Source: Chitinophagales bacterium
GTDB lineage: Bacteria; Bacteroidota; Bacteroidia; Chitinophagales; Saprospiraceae
Direction of reading: 5' to 3'
Length of the DNA stretch: 56,715 nucleotides
Assembly (NCBI GenBank): GCA_017303875.1
Contig: JAFLBP010000037.1
Span: 1 to 56,715, forward strand
Shown one piece after another: positions 1-9,636 of the stretch. Position 1 is the first letter of the stretch; every line of letters starts with the position of its first letter. The notes under the pieces were generated by a model that was not told the origin of the DNA, did not search any database, and saw nothing but the letters and a program-made list of their open reading frames with translations. The position numbers were made by a program, and so were the translations under genes.

Positions 1-11
1 GATAATGCGTC

Positions 12-84
12 TATCTTTGCCATGAGCCGGTTGGTTGTTTTTATGTTTCGAAGCTCAAAAGTAATTCGGCCGGCTCATTTTTTT
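12..84 (+). other. Promoter-like -7 box followed at once by a terminator-like hairpin
   Basis: Seen: TATCTTTG at 12-19 is an exact match to the Bacteroidota -7 consensus TAnnTTTG. The sequence ATGAGCCGG (23-31) pairs perfectly with CCGGCTCAT (70-78) and runs into a T tract to 84. If both signals work, the product would be a ~58-nt RNA ending in a hairpin. The 38-nt loop is long for an intrinsic terminator. The -33 region falls outside the window, so this may instead be the end of a plus-strand gene lying to the left. An ATG at 22 opens a 76-codon frame, but it only runs antisense to the 3' end of the next gene. Confidence 0.3.
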
Positions 85-110
85 ACGATACTACGCTTCG
101 GGACAGGGAT

Positions 111-1679
111 TCATGCAACAACGCCATGGTCAGATGAAATTTTGTTAAAAAAACGCTCTGCAAACGATACCGCAATATTTTCTAATGGGTCTTTACTGAA
201 AAAAGTCATTAAGGCAAGCATATACTCTTTTAATTCACCTTCATCCAAGTAATTCTCAGGACATTGCGGGCAAGATGGAGGGATATATGTCATGCATTTG
301 AACTTGACACCTGTACAATCTCCGTTAGTGCCATGCTGCATATCTTCAACATTGGGAGGGTTTCGGTGGCTTCTGCCAATCAAAGTTCCGGTTGTAGGAA
401 CTGAAAATGCTACAGATGTACTTAAAATGTCAATACCATTTTGTATTTCATCTATTGGCGGTGGCTGCGGAGATGGCTCATATCCACCAAAGTCATCATA
501 GGCATTAAATAGATCATTCATTGTAATTTCTGAAGTTTGGTTTAATATATAAATAGCATAAAAATAATCAAATTCTGAGTACTCGGCGATATTAATAACC
601 TCAGGAGGAATTCCATCTGTTTCAAAGCAAAAATTAACACTTTGTGTCAGAAAATTTAGTATTTGACACTTTATAACATTAGTAATCAAATTTGCTGTAC
701 TCTGATTTTTTATCCATGAATTTGATTTCTTATTCCAAGTTACTTTAATATCAATACTTTTATTACCTGAACCTGTTGGGAAATTAATCCAACAATGAAA
801 GTCTTCTGCATAACTAAATTGATCTTGGTTTATAATAGAATCAATACACAATGATTCGTATGAAGTAATTAGCAAATTCATTGAAAACCAATGATTCATT
901 TTTTCAATCTCGGATTCAATTATTTGCCCTATATGAGTACTGCCACCATTATAGTTAACTTTATGAAAGGAATAATCTCTTATTCTTTCTGAACGAATAT
1001 CTGCAAATTGCGCACTTGAAATGTTCAATTGAAAATTTTCAAAATTTTCTAACTTAAAAAAATCACGAGCTAAATCTTCATTACATCCAATACACCCCGT
1101 CGCCCATTCAGCTAGACCATTTCGGTCTGCGACTATGCAACAGTCTTTGATCTCATTAATAATTTGTATAAGTTCTTCAATTCCTTCAATTTCGGCTTTA
1201 TGATAGCTATAATACAGATATTGCTCTTCTTCGTATCTGCTTTTGGTTTTCGCTTCAACCCTCTTATTAAAAACTTCACGTTGCAACGCAGTCATACAAG
1301 AAAATTGTGCCGTAGTTGGCATTTTCAGCGCCACCCAAAACTTCGTATAAACGCCTGTTTTATCTGTCTGCTTTCCAAAAAGCAGGTAATATTTGCTTTG
1401 AGCACCAGCTTGGGCTATAGCCTGCTGAAAAACTTCCGGGTACCCGCCAATCATGTTTTCATTATGCAGATAAAATCCAAAATCAAATACTTTAAAGGAG
1501 TCCCTAAACGCGAGTGGTAAACTATCCCTTAAACGACACGCTGCATTTTCAAGTGCCGTTAACTGTTCCTGACTTGGCGCAACACCCGAGTCATCGGATA
1601 GCCTGATATAACAATTTTGTGCATTCAGCCCATACTGAAGCGCAATCAATACCGTGAGAGCAAAAACAAGCTTTTTCAT
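111..1679 (-). CDS. Secreted protein of unknown function (522 aa)
   Basis: Not recognised. The N-terminus has a clear Sec signal peptide (MKK, hydrophobic run, likely cleavage after LNAQ around residue 21), so the protein is exported. The first ~150 residues of the mature part contain an alternating hydrophobic pattern and the phrase KYYLLFGKQTD. The middle has paired cysteines (CIGCNEDL), the later part a proline-rich stretch (PSPQPPP), and the end another cysteine cluster (CPQCPEN). No T9SS sorting domain is visible at the C-terminus. A perfect -7 box (TAAATTTG) lies 5 nt upstream of the ATG, so the transcript could be almost leaderless. The next gene upstream on the same strand stops 36 bp away. 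The base composition is AT-richer than in the rest of the window, which suggests accessory content. Confidence 0.7.
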   Translation of the reverse strand: MKKLVFALTVLIALQYGLNAQNCYIRLSDDSGVAPSQEQLTALENAACRLRDSLPLAFRDSFKVFDFGFYLHNENMIGGYPEVFQQAIAQAGAQSKYYLLFGKQTDKTGVYTKFWVALKMPTTAQFSCMTALQREVFNKRVEAKTKSRYEEEQYLYYSYHKAEIEGIEELIQIINEIKDCCIVADRNGLAEWATGCIGCNEDLARDFFKLENFENFQLNISSAQFADIRSERIRDYSFHKVNYNGGSTHIGQIIESEIEKMNHWFSMNLLITSYESLCIDSIINQDQFSYAEDFHCWINFPTGSGNKSIDIKVTWNKKSNSWIKNQSTANLITNVIKCQILNFLTQSVNFCFETDGIPPEVINIAEYSEFDYFYAIYILNQTSEITMNDLFNAYDDFGGYEPSPQPPPIDEIQNGIDILSTSVAFSVPTTGTLIGRSHRNPPNVEDMQHGTNGDCTGVKFKCMTYIPPSCPQCPENYLDEGELKEYMLALMTFFSKDPLENIAVSFAERFFNKISSDHGVVA

Positions 1680-1684
1680 GTGTG

Positions 1685-1692
1685 CAAATTTA
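1685..1692 (-). promoter_or_regulatory. -7 promoter element TAAATTTG
   Basis: Exact TAnnTTTG match on the minus strand, 5 nt before the ATG at 1679. The spacing predicts transcription starting at or within a few bases of the start codon. Confidence 0.4.
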
Positions 1693-1715
1693 TGGTTAAA
1701 CCCCTCAATGACCTA

Positions 1716-2684
1716 CTATTCCCAATATATTTTTGGAGGCCGCAACCAATAGCGCTCTCCCGTGTACAGTAAGACCTCAACTGAGATGTTGTCCAGCAAA
1801 TAGGCCTTACCTTGGTGGATAAGTTGGTAGTTTTTTCCTTCCTTAAACCTAAGCGTAATGGATCTATCCGTTTTCCATTGCAGAACACTGTCAATAAGTA
1901 AGTCGTCCGAAAGGGAGATTCGAGTGATAATACTATCACCCTTCGAAGAGTGTGAAGCGAATAATTGTATTTCAGGCTTTGGGAAATCTGCTTTGGAAAT
2001 CAGGTAAGCTACGGCACTTCGTATTTGTTCCTCTGGCTTGTTATCTCTCTCTCGATAGAAACGATCCCCATCCAATTCACCCCACTGAAAATAATATTGT
2101 TTGCCAGAACAACTAATAGCCATTTGGCTGGATCTATTTCGGCAACAAAATTGAGAAGTTCCTTTTCTTTTAAAATAATCAATTGTATCTAACCAGATCG
2201 GCAGGCATCTGTAGTTCAATCCTTCCAATCGCTGTTGGAAGGTGTCTATTACCCCTTGTGAAACTAATTTTGATCTGTAAAACTTTTTGGGCTTATGTGG
2301 CGGCCCATCATGATAGTAATATATATCCATATACCATTGCTGCTTTTGTTTGTAAGCAATACAAGTAATATCAACATTCCATACAAACCGGTACCGGTAT
2401 ATATAAAGGGAGTCAAATGAGTAATAATCTTTACGACATTTAAAAAAATTATCATTTCCATGGGTGAATGGATTGTCCATGATGATTTCAAGAGTAATGG
2501 AATCGTCAGAAGTAGGTATTAAATTACATCGCAAAGAATCTGTATTAGATACAGCTTTTTCTACTTGTGTATTCGGCTTCCCCCCTTCTGATTGGCAATG
2601 CCAAACAAGTATCAGAAAAGGAAGTGTGGCAAGTGCCAAAATTAGTAGTCGAATGCAATTGTGCGCGAAGAAAATAAACCTCAT
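1716..2684 (-). CDS. Membrane-anchored or lipoprotein of unknown function (322 aa)
   Basis: Not recognised. A long N-terminal hydrophobic segment (residues ~11-28) ends in VWHC, where Cys30 could be a lipidated cysteine. The His at -1 is a poor lipobox residue, so a simple membrane anchor is equally possible. The rest is soluble and rich in Tyr, Arg and Lys, including YYSFDSLYIYRYRF and YWLRPPKIYW near the end. It lies 36 bp upstream of the secreted protein that ends at 111 and may share a transcript with it. Its upstream side borders the first copy of the ~170-bp intergenic repeat. Base composition is AT-rich like its neighbours. Confidence 0.65.
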   Translation of the reverse strand: MRFIFFAHNCIRLLILALATLPFLILVWHCQSEGGKPNTQVEKAVSNTDSLRCNLIPTSDDSITLEIIMDNPFTHGNDNFFKCRKDYYSFDSLYIYRYRFVWNVDITCIAYKQKQQWYMDIYYYHDGPPHKPKKFYRSKLVSQGVIDTFQQRLEGLNYRCLPIWLDTIDYFKRKGTSQFCCRNRSSQMAISCSGKQYYFQWGELDGDRFYRERDNKPEEQIRSAVAYLISKADFPKPEIQLFASHSSKGDSIITRISLSDDLLIDSVLQWKTDRSITLRFKEGKNYQLIHQGKAYLLDNISVEVLLYTGERYWLRPPKIYWE

Positions 2685-2717
2685 TCAGTATTTGTTTGAG
2701 TTTTTAACAAGCTATCT

Positions 2718-2889
2718 GTGCGAAACCTTAATTGGCCGAAAACAACGTGCCAAATATACAAGAAAATTTGGAAAAAGCGTGATATCCCCCGGCCGCGTAG
2801 GTTTCTCACAGATGTTACACGGATGTACCGCACAGATGTTACACAGATAAAATATGCCTTCTGTGCATTCTGTGAAAACGATCTGTGCA
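2718..2889 (+). repeat. ~170-bp intergenic direct repeat, copy 1
   Basis: Near-identical to 3552-3720, in the same orientation. It starts with GTGCGAAACC and includes GATATCCCCCGGCCGCGTAG. It contains two CACAGATGTTACAC motifs facing TCTGTGCATTCTGTG, so the element can fold on itself. No coding content was seen. Confidence 0.85.
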
Positions 2890-2945
2890 GCACGAATGGT
2901 AATAGCAAAGTACTATAGTCCACTGACCATCAATTAACCCTTCAC

Positions 2946-3323
2946 TTACTGTTTTTTATAATATTGTTTAACTTTTATCGTATCATTTTCATATTTTAAA
3001 AAGACGCTTGCAATACTAAATTCATCAATTTCATCTTTTTGAGCAAATTCTTCACGGATGAATCGGACAACATCAATTTTTTTTGCCTTAGGGTCGTTAC
3101 AACAAACAGAGGCATAATGTATAGCAAGTTCTTCTAATTCTTTTTGACTTGGCACTTTACCTGTTTTATAATTTTTTGCAAATACAACGTGCTTGTAAAG
3201 ACTGCCGCGATAAGTATACATGTGTTTATATACAGTGTTATGAAAATAGTTCAAATTTGTACTTGGCCGGGTACAAGCGAATATAACAACTGAAATGAAG
3301 ACAAATATTAATTTCCGATACAT
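2946..3323 (-). CDS. Small lipoprotein of unknown function (125 aa)
   Basis: Not recognised. I chose the start at 3323 because MYRKLIFVF begins a compact lipoprotein signal ending in VVIFAC, with Cys17 as the likely lipidated residue followed by TRPS. The frame remains open upstream to an ATG at 3377, but that would put a charged stretch before the signal. The mature part is short and basic-acidic, with the phrase SQKELEELAIHYASVCCNDPK (residues ~61-81) and a C-terminus rich in Lys and Tyr. The gene sits alone between the two copies of the ~170-bp repeat, so it may have moved or been duplicated with them. Confidence 0.6.
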   Translation of the reverse strand: MYRKLIFVFISVVIFACTRPSTNLNYFHNTVYKHMYTYRGSLYKHVVFAKNYKTGKVPSQKELEELAIHYASVCCNDPKAKKIDVVRFIREEFAQKDEIDEFSIASVFLKYENDTIKVKQYYKKQ

Positions 3324-3418
3324 ATTCTGAATGAGTGAAGGATTTGTGCGGAATGATCTGTAATTGGAATATAGCACGGGGGCAGATCACATTCGTAGTT
3401 TCTGTGAAGTTGTAATAC

Positions 3419-3510
3419 CCGCTGGCGCGTTGTTCTACATCGTGCCCACGATCTCGTCGGGTTTAAACCCGACATACATGAAGCGGGAAGGTATAAGTTC
3501 ACGCCAGCGG
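3419..3510. repeat. REP-like nested palindrome
   Basis: Seen: outer arms CCGCTGGCG (3419-3427) and CGCCAGCGG (3502-3510) are perfect reverse complements. Inside is the 18-bp perfect palindrome GTCGGGTTTAAACCCGAC (3456-3473) and the short hairpin CGTGCCCACG. This architecture resembles REP/BIME elements mobilised by RAYT (IS200-like) transposases, but no such transposase is in the window. Confidence 0.6.
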
Positions 3511-3551
3511 AGGGCGTAAACATAATTGCGCTGCTGTTTCTGTGTAACAAC

Positions 3552-3720
3552 TATGCGAAATCTTAATTGGCTGAAAACAACGTGCCAAATATACAGGAAA
3601 ATTTGGAAAAAGTGTGATATCCCCCGGCCGCGTAGTTTTCTCACAGATGTTACACGGATATACCGCAGATGTTACACAGAAAAAATGCCTTCTGTGCATT
3701 CTGTGAAAACGATCTGTGCA
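3552..3720 (+). repeat. ~170-bp intergenic direct repeat, copy 2
   Basis: Second copy of the element at 2718-2889, differing by scattered substitutions and small indels. It lies 834 bp from copy 1, and together they bracket the small lipoprotein gene. It is followed by a truncated restart of the same sequence. Confidence 0.85.
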
Positions 3721-3754
3721 TTTCTGTGCGAAACCCTACGTGGCCGGGTGTTAT

Positions 3755-4444
3755 TTACTCTCTTCCCTTTTCATCGCCCTGCACTTTCAAAGAAAGCTGT
3801 TCTCTCAAATTGATTTTTGTAGTATCAAATTCAACAACGCTCATTCCAATATTTCTTTTCGAGCTATAGCTTTCAAACAGTGATAAAGTGAAATACCGCT
3901 GTTGCTTATCTGAACTTGAAAAAATGCCGTAGGTGTTTTGCGTAAGGTAGGGCGCCGGTGACGATGGAAAGAAATGAATGGTATCCTGATTAATCAGATA
4001 AGTTCCAATATAAATATTCCGACCAAAGCATATGCTCGTATAAGTATATCGCTGTGCAGGCTTTAGTCTGATGATATTCTGACAGTTTGCTGTTCCTTCA
4101 TATTGCGCTACTAAATAATCCTCTTGTTCGAACCATTCCCAGTTGATCAAGCCCAAAGGGTAGAGCAAGAAAAGAAACATTAAAACACTAATTACCCCGG
4201 CATAACGCAGTCTCCAGAATTGTCGGCTTTTTTCAAGGATAAAGTAAATTATTTGTGTAATGACAATAATTAAAAACAGAAACCAACATCCTGCTGTTAA
4301 CAGCATTAATATACTAAACAAATGCTCAATATAACTGGCGAGACCGATGAAAGTCCAAACTACGATAAAACTGATAATCAGCACATTTAAATACCTGTTC
4401 CCAAAATATTTTTTTAATACTTTCAGCATAAAATGCATTTTCAT
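3755..4444 (-). CDS. Membrane protein of unknown function (229 aa)
   Basis: Not recognised. Three hydrophobic segments are visible in the N-terminal half (residues ~21-41, ~43-67, ~80-100), followed by a ~125-residue soluble part that probably faces outside. A short basic N-terminus precedes the first segment. The soluble part contains the phrases CQNIIRLKPAQRYTYTSICF and GTYLINQDTIHF, the style of small Bacteroidota proteins with a periplasmic beta domain. The start is 18 bp downstream of the TauE/SafE stop on the same strand, so the gene could be last in the hldD-tauE transcript. Its AT-rich composition resembles the accessory genes to the left more than the permease. Confidence 0.65.
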   Translation of the reverse strand: MKMHFMLKVLKKYFGNRYLNVLIISFIVVWTFIGLASYIEHLFSILMLLTAGCWFLFLIIVITQIIYFILEKSRQFWRLRYAGVISVLMFLFLLYPLGLINWEWFEQEDYLVAQYEGTANCQNIIRLKPAQRYTYTSICFGRNIYIGTYLINQDTIHFFPSSPAPYLTQNTYGIFSSSDKQQRYFTLSLFESYSSKRNIGMSVVEFDTTKINLREQLSLKVQGDEKGRE

Positions 4445-4462
4445 TTAATCAAAAATTCACAA

Positions 4463-5233
4463 TCAAAAATCAAAAATTTTCCAAACATCCCACCCAAACC
4501 TCAAAATCACCAGCACAATTACCACCAAAAAGAAAATTCGGACAAACTGATTGCCCTTCAAAATCGCTAAACGACTGCCCAGAAACGCGCCGGCCATATT
4601 GCAAACCAGCATCGGCAGCGCAATATGAAACAGGATGTATTTATGGATGAAAAAGTAGGTCAGCGAGGAAACATCGGCCACCACATTGATGATTTTAGCC
4701 ATGCCGGAAGCCCGAAGAAGGTTGTAGCCCGTCACGCGCACAAAACCAAACACCAACAAACTGCCCGTGCCCGGCCCGATCAGGCCATTGTAAAACCCCA
4801 TCACCATGCCCACCAAAAAGGCAAACAACAACAGCCGCTTAGGCGCCGGCGGATTTTCTTCCTGCCCGAAATCTTTTTTCTTAAACGTGTAAATCGCAAT
4901 GGCGATGATGAGCACTAAAATGATCGGTTTCAATACCTCGGCTGAAAGCATGCTCTGCAAATACGCGCCGAGATAAGAGCAACTCATGCTCCCCAGCGCC
5001 GCAACGCCCACCACTTTCCACGGAATTTTGACCGAACGAATGTAATTGATCGCCGCCACGGAGGTGCCAAACGCCGAAGCAACGCGGTTGGTACCAATGA
5101 TGTTGGGCACGCTCAACTGCGGGTACAACACGAAAAATGCCGGCACCTGCACTAAGCCGCCGCCGCCGACAATGCTGTCAATAAATCCCGCCAAAAAAGC
5201 GAACCCACTGAGTGCGATGAGCGGCCAATCCAT
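4463..5233 (-). CDS. TauE/SafE family permease (sulfite exporter-like)
   Basis: Polytopic inner-membrane protein of the TauE/SafE (former DUF81) family, whose members move sulfite, sulfoacetate or related organic anions. At 256 aa it has the usual family length. Typical signatures are the N-terminal GFAFLAGFIDSIVGGGGLV, the loop NIIGTNRVASAFG, and GFYNGLIGPGTGSLLVFGFV in the second half, giving the internal two-fold repeat of the family. About eight hydrophobic segments can be traced. Only 3 bp separate it from the upstream hldD stop codon, so the two are almost certainly co-transcribed. The partnership may be accidental, because no sulfur-metabolism gene is nearby. Substrate unknown. Confidence 0.88.
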   Translation of the reverse strand: MDWPLIALSGFAFLAGFIDSIVGGGGLVQVPAFFVLYPQLSVPNIIGTNRVASAFGTSVAAINYIRSVKIPWKVVGVAALGSMSCSYLGAYLQSMLSAEVLKPIILVLIIAIAIYTFKKKDFGQEENPPAPKRLLLFAFLVGMVMGFYNGLIGPGTGSLLVFGFVRVTGYNLLRASGMAKIINVVADVSSLTYFFIHKYILFHIALPMLVCNMAGAFLGSRLAILKGNQFVRIFFLVVIVLVILRFGWDVWKIFDF

Positions 5234-5236
5234 AGC

Positions 5237-6211
5237 TTAGTAGATGTTTTCGTCGCGCAAATAACGCTGCACATAATCCGCAATACCTTCTTCAAGTCCG
5301 TAAAACGGCTGATGGTACCCAGCTGCGCGCATTTTCGACATATCCGCTTCCGTGAAATACTGATAGGTGTCGCGGATGTCGACGGGCGTATCCATGAAGG
5401 AAATATCGGGCTCCAGGCCAAGGGCATGGAAGGTGCTGCTCGCCAGGTCGTAAAAGGTGCGGGCTTTGCCGGTGCCAAGGTTATAAATGGCGCTGGCGGG
5501 TTTGTTTTCGAGGAAAAACAGGAGCACATCCAGCACGTCTTTTACATAAATGAAGTCGCGGCTTTGCTCGCCGTCCTTGTAATCGGGACGATGGGAGCGG
5601 AACAACTTCATCGCGCCGGTGGCTTTGATCTGTCGGGTGGTATGGAAAATCACCGAGGCCATGCGGCCCTTGTGGTATTCATTGGGGCCGTACACGTTGA
5701 AAAACTTGAACCCGGCCCAGTTGGGCGGCGCCTGCCCGGCAGCCACCTGCTCCAAGGCCCAGACGTCGAAATCCTGTTTGGATTGGCCGTAAGGGTTAAG
5801 CGGCTTGAGGCCAGGAATGAGGGCATGGTCGTCGGCATACCCCGATTCGCCGAGGCCGTAGGTGGCGGCGCTGCTGGCGTAATAAAGCGGAATGCCGAAG
5901 CCGCTGCACAGGATCCAGAGGGCTTTGGAGTATTCGAGGTTCAGCTCGTCGAAGATGGCGGTGCTGAGTTCCGTGGTATCAGTACGGGCGCCGATGTGCA
6001 GGATGGCGTCCACGTCGGCGTGGTTGCGTTCGAGCCAGCGCACGAAATTGTTGCGGTGTACTTCGGCGTGGAAGGTTTTGCCTTCAAGGTTGCGTTGTTT
6101 ATCGGGGCGCGAGAAGTCGTCCACGATCAGCAGGTCGGTGTAGCCTGCATCATTGAGTCGTTTAACCATGCAGGAACCAATAAATCCTGCTGCTCCGGTA
6201 ATGATAATCAT
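5237..6211 (-). CDS. hldD: ADP-L-glycero-D-manno-heptose 6-epimerase
   Basis: NAD(P)-dependent epimerase converting ADP-D-glycero-beta-D-manno-heptose to the L-glycero form used for lipopolysaccharide core. SDR-extended fold: GAAGFIGS at the N-terminus (Rossmann glycine motif), IVDDFSRPDK, then ASSAATYG and the catalytic NPYGQSK (YxxxK). The family-typical NVYGPNEYHKGRMASV and RDFIYVKDV follow. The start at 6211 (MIIITG) places the glycine motif at the extreme N-terminus, as in the family. The frame continues upstream to 6343, but only through low-complexity repeat sequence, so that extension is rejected. A near-consensus -7 box (TATCTTCG, 6216-6223) lies 4 nt before this ATG. At 324 aa it is close to E. 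coli HldD. It overlaps nothing and is followed after 3 bp by the TauE/SafE gene. Confidence 0.95.
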   Translation of the reverse strand: MIIITGAAGFIGSCMVKRLNDAGYTDLLIVDDFSRPDKQRNLEGKTFHAEVHRNNFVRWLERNHADVDAILHIGARTDTTELSTAIFDELNLEYSKALWILCSGFGIPLYYASSAATYGLGESGYADDHALIPGLKPLNPYGQSKQDFDVWALEQVAAGQAPPNWAGFKFFNVYGPNEYHKGRMASVIFHTTRQIKATGAMKLFRSHRPDYKDGEQSRDFIYVKDVLDVLLFFLENKPASAIYNLGTGKARTFYDLASSTFHALGLEPDISFMDTPVDIRDTYQYFTEADMSKMRAAGYHQPFYGLEEGIADYVQRYLRDENIY

Positions 6212-6215
6212 GGGG

Positions 6216-6223
6216 CGAAGATA
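6216..6223 (-). promoter_or_regulatory. Near-consensus -7 element TATCTTCG before hldD
   Basis: Seven of eight bases match TAnnTTTG, 4 nt upstream of the hldD ATG. If used, the mRNA would be leaderless or nearly so. Confidence 0.3.
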
Positions 6224-6229
6224 AGCCTT

Positions 6230-6494
<265 letters not shown>

Positions 6495-6497
<3 letters not shown>

Positions 6498-9497
6498 GTC
6501 TTCTTTTTTAGTCTTTTTCAACTGTTCTTCTGCTTTTTTGATTTCTTCCTGAACTTGAAGCAGTTTTTGGTTGGCCTCTTCAACTTTTTTCTGAGCGGCT
6601 GCCAGTTCGGCATTCAGGGTTTCCTTTTGTTGTGCGGCCGTTTCTCTGATTTTGATGACCTCGGCGGCGGATTCCGAGCGCACTTCGGCAACTGCCTTGG
6701 CTTCCTGTTCGCGGGCGGCAGCTACAGCAGCGGCGGCGTCCTGTTTGATTTTGAAAACCGTTTCTGATTGTTCTTTTTGTACGGTAGCGATTTCTTCGGC
6801 GGCTTTTTTACGCGCCGCTTCTGTTTCTTCCATGTACTGACGGCGTTTGTCGGCGGCATCCTGACGCGCTTTGGCCATTTCTGCGGCGGCCTGCTCGCGG
6901 GCGTCGCTGACTTCTTTGCGGGAGCGCTCCTGTGCTTCGGCTACTTCTTTGGCGTAGGCGGCCTTTTTGCTGTCGGCCTCCTGCTTGGCCAATGCGATGG
7001 CTTCAAGCGATTGCTGACGGGTAGTGGCTACTTCGCGGGCGGCTTGTTCGCGGGTGGTTGCGATCAGCGTAGCGGATTCTTCGCGGGATTTACCGACAGA
7101 TTCAGCGCTTTCCTGTTTGGCTTTGGCGGCGGTTTCGCGCGCTGTTTTGATCTCGTTGGCGGCTTTTTCATTGGCTTCCGAGATTTCGTGTGCGGCTTTT
7201 TCGCGGGCTGCGGCGACGTCTGACACGAGGCGCTGGCGTTCATTGGCGCTGTTTTCGCGTGCCATGCGTACGCTGTCGGCTTCCAAGCGTTTGATTTCGG
7301 CGAGTGCCTGCGCGCTTTGGCGGCGGGTTTCGGCCACACTGTTGGCGCTTTCCTGTTGGGCGCGTACAGCGGCTTCGCGGGCGGCAGCTACTTCGCGGGC
7401 GGCCAATTCGCGGGCAGCGGTGATTTCAGCTGCGGCCTTTTCCTTGTTGCTCATCACTTCGCTGCTGGTGGCGCTGAGCATTTCCTGTTGCTTCTTTTTG
7501 GCGTCGAGTACGGCCTTGGCCGCTTCGTCCTGAATGGCTTTGAGTTTTTGGTCGGCTGTTTGTTTGCTGCCGGCTACTTCAGCGGCGTATTGTTTTTGTG
7601 CGTCGTCGGCTTTGGCATTGGCATCTTTGACCCGTGCGCGGGCTTCCTCCTGCGCTTTGGCGATTTCCTGCTGGCTCCGTTCGCGGGCTTTGGCTACCTC
7701 ATCAGCGCTTTGTTGCTTGATTTTGCTTTCCTGTTCCTTGGCGGCGGCGACAGCTTTGGCGAGTTCACCCTGAATGCGGGTAATTTCTTCTTCAGCTTTT
7801 TTGCGGGCGAGGGCTACTTCGCCGGCAATAGAGTCACGCTGCAATTTCGAGCGGTTTTGAGCCTCACTGATGGCTTTATTGGCGTCGTCCTGTACTTGTT
7901 GTACCGACCCGGCAGCCTTCAGTTTACTTTCGGCAACTTGTTTGGCGATTTCCCCTTTTTCTGCGTCAGCCTTTTTTTGTTCTGCGGCTACTTCGTTGCG
8001 GATCAGCTGGAGTTGCTCGGCGGCTTTTTGCTTGGCATCTGCCACTTCAGTAGCAGATATTTCGCGCTGACGTGCAACATTTTCCTTGATTTCGGCAATT
8101 TCAGCGGCGCTGTTTTGTTGTAAAAGGGCTTTTTCTTCGGCTGATTTGCGGCGCGATTCCGCCACTTCAATCGCCGATTTTTGCTTTTCCTGAACGGTAT
8201 TTTCCCGAATTCGGGCGACTTCCTGCGCGGTTTCTTCCTGCACTTTCAGGATTTCATTGCTGGCGCTTTTTTTGGCGGTTACAACATCTTCGGTCGTCTT
8301 ATTTTGCTCCATTTTGGCCTTTTCGCGGGCATCGGCGATGGATTTGGCGCTTTCTTCGCGGATGCGCTTGATTTCATCCTCCGAGTTGGTACGCGCTGTG
8401 GCCACTTCATCGGCATACTGGAGTTTGGATTGCTCCATTTTTTCCCGAATCTGATTCAATTCTTTGGCGGCATTATCGCGGGCCTTTTTGACCTCTTCGG
8501 AAGAAGCAACGCGTGCCTTGGAAATCTCTTCCGCAGCCTGTCGGCGGGCGTCTTCCACATTGGTATTGAGCTTCACTACCACCGAATCCGCTTTGGCCTT
8601 ACTGTTTTCCACAGCGGCCTGGGCTTCTGCGCGGCTTTTTTCAATCTCTGCCAGACTGCTTTTACGGGCTTCCAGCACCTCATTGACATACTCGGCTTTT
8701 TTCTGATTGGCAGCTTCACGCGCTGCTGCTACTTCCTGCTGAAGCTGGGCTTTAATCTGTTCGGCGCGATCTTTTTCGGCTTTGATTTCTGCGCGCAGTT
8801 TATCCTTGGTTTTTTCCAGGTCATCGCGAAGCGCGGTTACCTCTTTATCGGAGGAGGCGCCGCCGGATGTCGGTTTACTGCCGCCTCCGCTACCCGAAGT
8901 GGTGGTGGCAGTGCCAGCGCCCGATGAAGTACCGGCGCCTGGTTTGGTGATCGCAGCGCCGGGTGTATCATTGACTGCACTGCGGTCGAGGTTGCTGGCA
9001 AAACAGGAAGCCAGTGTGCGAAATTCGCCCTGCGTGTTGGGATTGATGGTAAATTTATACTTCTGGCGGTCGACAAAATTAATGAAGTTTACCGCCTGAA
9101 TGGTGTAAGTAGAAAGCCAGTCGACTGCTTCCAGGTCGAGGCGCAGGTTGTTGCGGTGGGTGGGTACGGCGCCGGGAATAAGCTCGTCCATACCGGTGAA
9201 CTTATAAATGCGTTCCTGACCTGTGGTGGTAATGAAAACAACCTGATCGTCCTGGTTGAATTCGATGCCTCCCTGAGAGGTCATGCGGGCAAAAATGCCC
9301 TTTTCGTCGGTATAAAACTCGATGGCATAGCTGAAGTTTCCCCGAACGATAATGATGACCCGGGAGGTGTTTGAAATCTGTACACCGGATATTTTTTTGT
9401 TCTCCTTAATCAGGCTGGCGCAGTCCTGTGCCAGGGCATTTGCGGAAGTAAGGAGTATCAAAAAACACGAGAGCAGAGCGATGCGGATGGCTGGCAT
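6495..9497 (-). CDS. Exported 1000-residue coiled-coil protein with 40-residue repeats
   Basis: A signal peptide (residues 1-24, ending ALAQ) is followed by a ~145-residue globular domain (residues ~25-170, two Cys) and a Gly/Ser/Thr/Pro-rich linker (about 173-212). After that comes a very long Ala/Glu/Lys/Gln-rich coiled coil to the C-terminus. The coil is strictly periodic: motifs such as EVATAR, EVALAR, EVAKAR and DVAAAR recur every 40 residues for about 16 units. Two intervals are 51 and one is 36 residues, as expected if whole 11-residue or 7-residue turns are gained or lost. There is no T9SS sorting domain and no C-terminal membrane anchor, so a periplasmic or loosely surface-held rod is likely. 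Function unknown. Its stop codon lies inside repeat R1. Confidence 0.8.
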
Positions 9498-9636
9498 GGT
9501 TATGGTTTGCTTTGATCAACAAAATATGAAAGTGGCGGCAAAATAATCGTTTTTCGGAGGCCAAAGAAAGATTTTTTCTGAGAAAGGGCGGTTTCTCCGA
9601 ATTATTTAGGTTTTTGTCAAATTTCAGAAAAATAAA

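Larger units (their letters stand above)
3324..3754. other. 431-bp gene-poor stretch
   Basis: Holds the REP-like palindrome at 3419-3510, repeat copy 2 (3552-3720), and a partial third copy of the repeat start (about 3725-3748, GTGCGAAACC then a diverged tail). Short open frames here lack coding character. Confidence 0.7.

Noticed and set aside
3308..3550. 80-codon minus-strand frame over the REP-like palindrome
   Set aside because: Arises from palindromic repeat sequence; no coding character.
7317..8123. Long plus-strand open frame (268 codons) opposite the coiled-coil gene
   Set aside because: It is a mirror of Ala/Glu/Lys-rich codons; the Gly/Phe/Leu-rich translation has no domain and the opposite strand has a clear signal peptide and periodic repeats.
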